Part shown: positions 57,649 through 64,000 of the stretch, piece by piece | Layout of the letters: each line of letters begins with the position of its first letter | Numbering within the stretch: the stretch's first letter is position 1 | DNA from: Mercenaria mercenaria | Lineage: Eukaryota; Mollusca; Bivalvia; Venerida; Veneridae | DNA: 64,000 nucleotides | Direction: 5' to 3' | NCBI RefSeq assembly: GCF_021730395.1 | Contig: NC_069367.1 | Coordinates: 14,692,501 to 14,756,500 of the forward strand | Translations under genes and position numbers: made by a program | The notes under the pieces: model-generated | What the model saw: the letters and a program-made list of their open reading frames with translations, nothing else | Told to the model about the DNA's origin: nothing | Database searches by the model: none

Positions 57649-60600
57649 GGATTCCTAGGATTTCACTCAGTCTCTTTTATTCATCCCAAGTCCAGAGTAC
57701 ATCGTACCAAAGTCTGAAAATGCCATACCCAGTTACATCAGACAGGCTGTCATAGTGGCATATGTCTTGTTTTATCTTGTTTTCTGTCCAATCAGCGATG
57801 GCATAGTTATCCTTTCGTTTTACTGATATTTTGCCAATTTAATTAAGCCTCAGTACTTTAAGAGAATGTTGATTTGTTCTCCTGAACTAAAGCTTAATAA
57901 ACATACTTAGGTAGTAAACATACTTTGTTTGCTGATGACCTTATTTAAAATCTATTTGACTTGAAACTACAATTTAGGTTTCAGATTATCCCTTCTTTTG
58001 GGTTTTACCGCTCTCGCTCTGATATCAAATTCATTATTATGTGTCTGGATAGTAGCTGTAGATTCAAGTAAACTTATTTTTGCGTAGAAGACCTGAAATG
58101 AACGTGGTACATGTTTCGCAATTCTAGAAAGGACGTCTCAGACTACTGGCATCTTTTTCTTCTTTTTTAAACCAAAAACAAAACAATCATACCAATTATT
58201 TAAAACAAAACAAAACAAAAACACACAAAAGACAATCATACCAATTATCGTAGTCAAAGTCGAACATAAAAACTAGAAAACATTTTTGAAACTGAAAGAG
58301 AAACACATTAATTTTCCTATGGACAACCTGGATATTAACAGGAAACGTCGAAGTTACAATTTTGATAAAATGTAATCCCAGCTTTCCTTTCTAGCTAACT
58401 AGTTTTAAGGTTTAGATACTTTATGTATATTACTGACATTGACCTAAGCGGTCTGTTTACCAAAGTTAATTTCCTGTTCAAAGCGGCTTTAACAAATTCA
58501 TCAAACGTATTTTTCCTTGAATATATTCCAGAAAAACAACCGACAAGCCAGCGTGATAAAAACATTAAAAGATTGAACGAAAGTATGCCAAGCTTATCTC
58601 AGTACAAAACTACCTGTCTGTTCATGATTGATTTAACAGCAAAAAGGAAAACAGAAAAGGTATTTCTATTTTTGGGTCACTTTTATCTTAATGCGATCGA
58701 CATCATGTAAACAATGCATCTGTCGGATTTTATGATTCTTATCCACCAGGGGTTCCCAGAATCAAATGGTGACCTCTTTTTTGCGAGAATGACCTTTGTA
58801 GAGATAATGCTCCTGCCTTTCAGATTCGGCGAAATATACCCTATACGAGCTTTAATGCAGTTTGATACATTTTCAGTCCAGGAAAACTATTCTGCAACGA
58901 AATATAGTTTAGAGCAGCCTACCTGCCGTTTTTGAAAACATCTCAGTGTCATATATAACAATGATAAAAGCATACATTGATCTTGTAAATGTCTAGTGTG
59001 ATTAAATCCTTGGATCGTGATTAAATTGTTCATATGTTTCTTGAACCATATTCGTATTTAAGTCATATGACTTTTTCCATGACTTGGAAAGCATCTTACT
59101 AATCTTGTTATGGTTTCTGTATGCGAGTCCTCTTCATTTTCATACTGCCAAAACAGACAAAACGTCATGCTAATATCAGGTTCTTCCTGGCCGCGGAACT
59201 GTGAACCACAAACAGAACCCTCGTGATTAAACAGTTGACTAGATTACCAATGTGTGATAGAAAATTTTTGTAACATGTTTTTGTTCTGATTTTTATTGCT
59301 TAATTTGCCATAGCGATAGCACATTATTACAAAATTGCGACTTTATTAGCCTGCCTGATGGAATAATTTGTTTGAACACATGTTGTGATTAGCGGTGATT
59401 CCGAGAGATAGCGTGCAAATTTGTTCAGGTCAAAGCAGGTTGCTTCTCAAAGTCTACTATAAACCACGTCTGAAATGAATATGTGTCAAAGAATGACGAT
59501 GATATGTCATTTTAAGATAATATGTCATTTTTGCTATGTACGAAACACATTATGTTTCGTCTAAATATAGGTAGGAAGGCTTTTGTCGATGAAAGAAGCG
59601 GGCAACTGCATTTATCTTAACATATCTTTTGTTGCGACCTCTTTCAATAGTTAAAGCATAATTCTATTTCTAGTATTTTAAAGATGCAAATATATCTCGT
59701 ATTCTTTCATATCATTTCACACTGTGATATTTAATTCAGTTTTACTATATTTATATTAATATCTGATCTTCCACTAGAATAGAGTACTACAAAAGTAAAT
59801 GAATATGAAAATGTTTACAATTATAAATGAATGTATATATATTTATTTATATATATGAAAAAGCCGAGATGGCTTCTGAGATTATCATGTACCATTTAGC
59901 ATCATTGCGTTGTGAGGACACGGCTTCTTCTGTTGAATCTTTGTTCTAGTTGTATCTATACCCAACCAAAAACAATAAGATCCGCTGTGATATGTCTACT
60001 CAATTCATCTGCGTCCTATATTCTCCTATGTACCAACAATATTCTATTCCGCCTGTCATGTTTTTTCTTGTACTGCATTTACCCCTGACTGAGATGTAAA
60101 ACATTTGGTTTCGCAATTATTATTCATAATTAACTTGTGAATAAGCAGTTTTACCTTTAGGTTGTTTTTGTCCTACATATTTCTTGCATTACGTTTTTGA
60201 AGCATTTTATGTTATATGTGTAAACATGCATTCTATGGGACAAAAATAAAGTTGTAGCGGAATAATGCAATCTTGGTTATCCGACAATGATTCGTCAAAT
60301 GAGTATTTATACCGGCTGCTCTTTGTTTGAAGGTATAATAGTAATTTTGAAATAAGAACCTGTATGATAACTTGTACATCATTTATCTTGTAACATAAAA
60401 GTTAAACGTAAACGCCAGTTTGTTTAAATATTTATTTTCATATTTTCATTATATACTTTACATACATTTACAATTAAATTACATGTATAACATACAACAT
60501 GAGAACACGGAACTCCATCTATTACAACATGAACATTACCGTTAAGTTAGCATTTCTATTCAAGGTTTGTTTAGTCGAGTGTTTTGCAGTAATATAAACT

Positions 60601-61079
60601 GTATATAGAATCTTCAATAAGAAACAATTTCATTCCGTTATAAGATATTTTACTGTAAATACATGTATATCTAAACAAAAAGAATCAAAAGATTTGCTTC
60701 GCAAAATTGAAATTAGCGGAAATGCTAACAACGGTATCTTTTGTGAGTTTGAACAAACTATTTAAATTTGATTTTCACCGACTTTATGTTGCTATGCTGA
60801 GCAACAAACTACATCATGTCTGGGTGGGACTTTTTGGAGACATCAGAAACGCATGGTGTATTGACGAAAATATATGCTGAAATGACATGTTTGATTAATG
60901 AACTAATGCTCTCTCGTTATAACTGAGTGGACAAAACATCGGTAAAAATATGGACGAAGCAAGTAATATATAAGTTATTGTATTTTACTTATTTTTGTCT
61001 ACTCATAAGCGATGTACGCATGGAAAAATACAACGCAAGAAGAAAATTGACTGTTGTGATATTAAAACTTTCAAACTTT
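57649..61079. other. Mostly non-coding, with two weak minus-strand exon candidates
   Basis: The candidates at 58009-58092 and 59100-59198 are described with the GPI-anchor exon. Otherwise AT-rich: a TATA-rich run at 59832-59857 and A/C-rich stretches near 58200. The plus-strand frames at 58423-58935 have no splice support. Confidence 0.4.
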
Positions 61080-61480
61080 GTTCACTATATTCGGTGGTTT
61101 TTATATCTAATTTTAGTAAACTCGCTGTTCACACACAGTAAAATCGCTGATATTTTTTCACAGTTAACTCGTTGTTGACAGTAAAATCGTTGCTGTTATA
61201 TGATAATTTAGCTGTTTTTATAATTGTTGGTCGTTACCCGCACAGTTGTAATACTCGTTGTTGCCTCTGTCGTGGTGAAATCGCTGATATCATAGTAAGC
61301 TCTCCGTTCGCTGTTGTCATAGTAAAATCGCTGCTATTTTTATATCCTCGTTTTTATAGTAATCTCGTTGTTATAGTTTACTCGCTGTTTTCATAGTAGC
61401 CTCGTTGTCACTTTCTCTGTCTTAGTGAAATCGCTCTCTCACTGTTCATTATTGTCATAGTTAGATCACTTTCATCATAG
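61080..61480 (+). repeat. Degenerate short repeat around CATAGTAAAATCGCTG
   Basis: Variants of (T)CATAGTAAAATCGCTGNT or AGTAATCTCGTTGTTATAG recur about every 20-30 bases (for example 61139, 61187, 61280, 61318, 61357, 61395 and 61424). Spacing and sequence both drift. The two frames across it are by-products. Confidence 0.55.
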
Positions 61481-62674
61481 TAAACCCTATCTTGTCACTA
61501 AGTTTATCGTATCAGTATATAAACACTATTGTTTGGCATAAGAAGCAAACCTCGGTCCATTTCAACCTACAAGAATATAATGTTTATGCACCTTATGCAT
61601 AATACTGTTAAATTGTATAAACAGAACAAACAAGTAATGTCTTTTTCATTTCTTGTCAAAAGTTTGAACCAAATTTTACCCGCTCAGCGTCATAAACAGG
61701 AGGTAAGTAATGCATAACTGTGTTTATGCTAGAAGGACTTAAATGGTATATGATATATAATTATGTACATCTCTATTTGTACTGAATTATAAACTAAACA
61801 ATAATTTCTGATTATTTATCGTTCAAACTTGTCCTCGTTTATGTATCGAGCCAGTGATATACGGTTTGAAACAGCAACATTTTCAAACGAACAAACCGTT
61901 TTATTTCAGAAGAAAATTGAATTTCTCAAATTAAATACTGGTATGTTAGCTATTAGAATCCGGATTTTACGCCAGCACTTACATGTATAAGGGAAAGCAC
62001 ATGATCAAAACAAAGAATACATGTTCAAAATTTATGTATACATGCCATTCTTTCGACTTATTTTCAACACAACTAACAAGTAGTTTTATCACCTTTTTTT
62101 CTTTGACAGACATATAAACATATTCCTTATCACAGAACTACAAAACTACAATATAAGAACCATTGTTATATGTTCTGAAACCGGAAGTTCGTAGACGTTT
62201 CTAAACCATGCATTCAGTGGAGCAATGACCCGATTACAGCTCTCAAAAATGCGATTCTTTACAAACTAATGTCAGACACTGTGACTGAAAATAATATAGA
62301 CAATTACAAATACATGTGCATTTCAAAAATGACCTGTGCATAATTATTTATTGCTATTTATTTCTATCTATTGCAAAAGTTTTTGCCACCCTTTGTATCC
62401 AAATAAACCTAATTTCGTGAGAATACAACAAACATGTTAAACAAAGTCATGAAAATTGTATTCAATGATGAAGAACACAAAGGTTATATGATAAAATGTA
62501 TCTAATGAATTGTGACAAACAAATTTTCATAAAAATCCAAAAATTCAAAACTAATATCATCTTTTGTCATCAAACGACAGAGATATCCTTACAAAATACA
62601 TAAATAAATAAAAGATGTACATTTCGTAGAAAAAATACTTCAAGCTTTATCCTCTTTTCCAGCATTGTTTCCCG

Positions 62675-62760
62675 AACCACACAATTTGACCTGTATTTGA
62701 GAATCAGTGTCTACAAATCACACATTTGACCTGTATTTGAGAATCAGTGTCTACAAATAT
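62675..62760. repeat. Two-copy direct repeat, about 40 bp
   Basis: CACA(C/A)-TTTGACCTGTATTTGAGAA and TCAGTGTCTACAAAT occur twice in a row. Confidence 0.8.
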
Positions 62761-62884
62761 ATGACCTACGTAAAATCATCAAACATCAACTACTGAATTG
62801 ACGGTACTTTATACTGAACTAGACAAATATCTATGAAATCTGTAGAAGATTTGACATGTCATGTAAGATGCGAACTGAGTAGAA

Positions 62885-63104
62885 ATGAGCCGCGCCATGA
62901 GAAAACCAACATAGTGGCTTTGCGACCAGCATGGATCCAGACCAGCCTGCGCATCCGCAGTCTGGTCAGGATCCATGCTATTCGCTAACGTTTTCTCTAG
63001 TTGCAATAGGCTTTAAAGCGAACAGCATGGATCTCCTGACCAGACTGCGCGGATGCATGATGATCGCAAACGCATTGTGTCGGTTTTCTCATGGCGCGGG
63101 TCAA
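62885..63104. mobile_element. Palindromic bivalve MITE, fourth copy
   Basis: Opens ATGAGCCGCGCCATGAGAAA and closes GGTTTTCTCATGGCGCGGGTCA. The centre TTGCAATAGGCTTTAAAGCG is in the opposite sense to the other copies. The right arm lacks the GGCTGGTCTGGATCC stretch. Confidence 0.85.
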
Positions 63105-64000
63105 ATATTCTTTCGATTATCTGTATTTCTAGCATTTCATAAAGAATAACACTTTAGAGAAAAATGTGTTTTGATCTTCGATAGATGATTGATTTGGGTA
63201 ATTGTTTATGTGTTTGTAAGTTCAAACTAATTTGTTAATTTTCAAGAAAGCGGAAGCATTTCAGCTATTCACTTTTATTGGGGCATTAAAACCGTACTCT
63301 AAAACAACTTAGAGTTTAAAGCTGTTCCTCCTTGGCTGCTGTAGATAAAGGTAGAAAGAAGACGCTAGAGCTATTTCATAGAAGATATTTTTCAGACATT
63401 AAATTTATTTTGGAACAGACGTTTAATAGATATTCTTGTCTAAATACTATGAAGGGTTGTAAAGACTTCTGTAATATATATATAATAACAAATTTATTGA
63501 AACGCACCAGTAGTATACATGTTTAATTCATGGTTTTCGGCGATTGTTTTAAAATGAAGAGCTCCTTCCATTATAAAGACCTCTATGACATAATTTAGGA
63601 TATACGATTCATATCATGAAAAATAGTTCTGCAGCGGAATTATTGCGTGACTTATGAGGCGCATTATTATTCCGCCAAAGAACAAGTGCATATTTCTCGA
63701 TACAAATCTAATCTTTTTTATTACATACGCATCTACACTTATTACTATTATTATTATTATATAAATGATAGAAATTTGTAATATAGTTAGAGTGAGTAAA
63801 ATTGGAAATGTCGTCGTTTAAAAACGTTTAAACGCAACGATACACATGAAACTAACGTCACAAATGACGTCACGCACCCGATATGAACGTCAAAATATAG
63901 GAATTCCAGGTTCCATTTAACTTAATGCAGTTTATAACTTAGTACGTAATAAAGTCAGTCAAATGCGGTGAGTACACTTAATAATCTTTCGTTCTTGCTC
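63105..64000. other. Non-coding end of window
   Basis: Contains a small hairpin (GCGGAATTATTGCG with CGCATTATTATTCCGC, 63633-63674), (TTA)n near 63739-63760 and TGACGTCA-type motifs at 63864-63873. No gene is seen. Confidence 0.45.

Noticed and set aside
61529-61699. Possible exon ending at a strong GTAAGT donor
   Set aside because: The frame lacks an ATG at its start and a credible acceptor, and no partner exon was found downstream.
63332-63526. Basic 64-residue frame near the right end
   Set aside because: It begins with TTG, not ATG, and has no splice or homology support.

Overview
The window looks like nuclear DNA of a bivalve mollusc, probably a venerid clam. It is AT-rich, with short exons split by multi-kilobase introns. 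It is packed with repeat types common in bivalve genomes: RUDI-like V-SINEs, a palindromic family around 240 bp, hairpin-capped elements carrying (TCCG)n and internal GGTCA-rich tandem units, and TTAA- and TA-flanked MITEs. Gene density is low. I see no rRNA, CRISPR, prokaryotic gene or recognisable retroviral/LTR element.

Genes, left to right: a Sushi/CCP exon of a minus-strand gene (2032-2205) that probably continues off the left edge; the last three exons (9743-11649, +) of a type I membrane protein with an EGF-like module; a tRNA-Leu(CAG) (22522-22605, -); a complete five-exon IRAK4-type kinase gene (22965-38432, +) of the Toll/IL-1 signalling pathway; a complete three-exon gene (45991-51439, +) for an unrecognised disordered protein with a PCNA-binding PIP box and an SQ/TQ cluster; and the last exon of a GPI-anchored protein (56759-56877, -), with two weaker upstream exon candidates.

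The repeat landscape is the most striking part. At least three foldback-type elements have arms built of simple tandem repeats. The largest is a 3.07-kb inverted structure at 14772-17838 with a perfect 9-bp target-site duplication; each arm carries an outer 25-bp array and an inner 103-bp array. A second, 1.05-kb one in IRAK4 intron 1 (23625-24678) also has a perfect 9-bp duplication. A third (46375-46954), with purine- and pyrimidine-rich arms, sits inside an older inverted-repeat transposon in intron 1 of the PIP-box gene. A fourth structure (6075-6771) has inverted ends around a 45-bp minisatellite with a 180-bp higher-order repeat. Two TTAA insertions (7803-8508 and 29112-30182) interrupt tandem-repeat elements, so the pre-insertion sites can be read directly.

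A shared design runs through many of the other repeats: a perfect hairpin at the 5' end, often (TCCG)n, a tandem core, then a short 3' hairpin followed by CTAG-T or CTTG-T. This suggests a Helitron-like non-autonomous superfamily. All family calls rest on reading the sequence; no database search was run.
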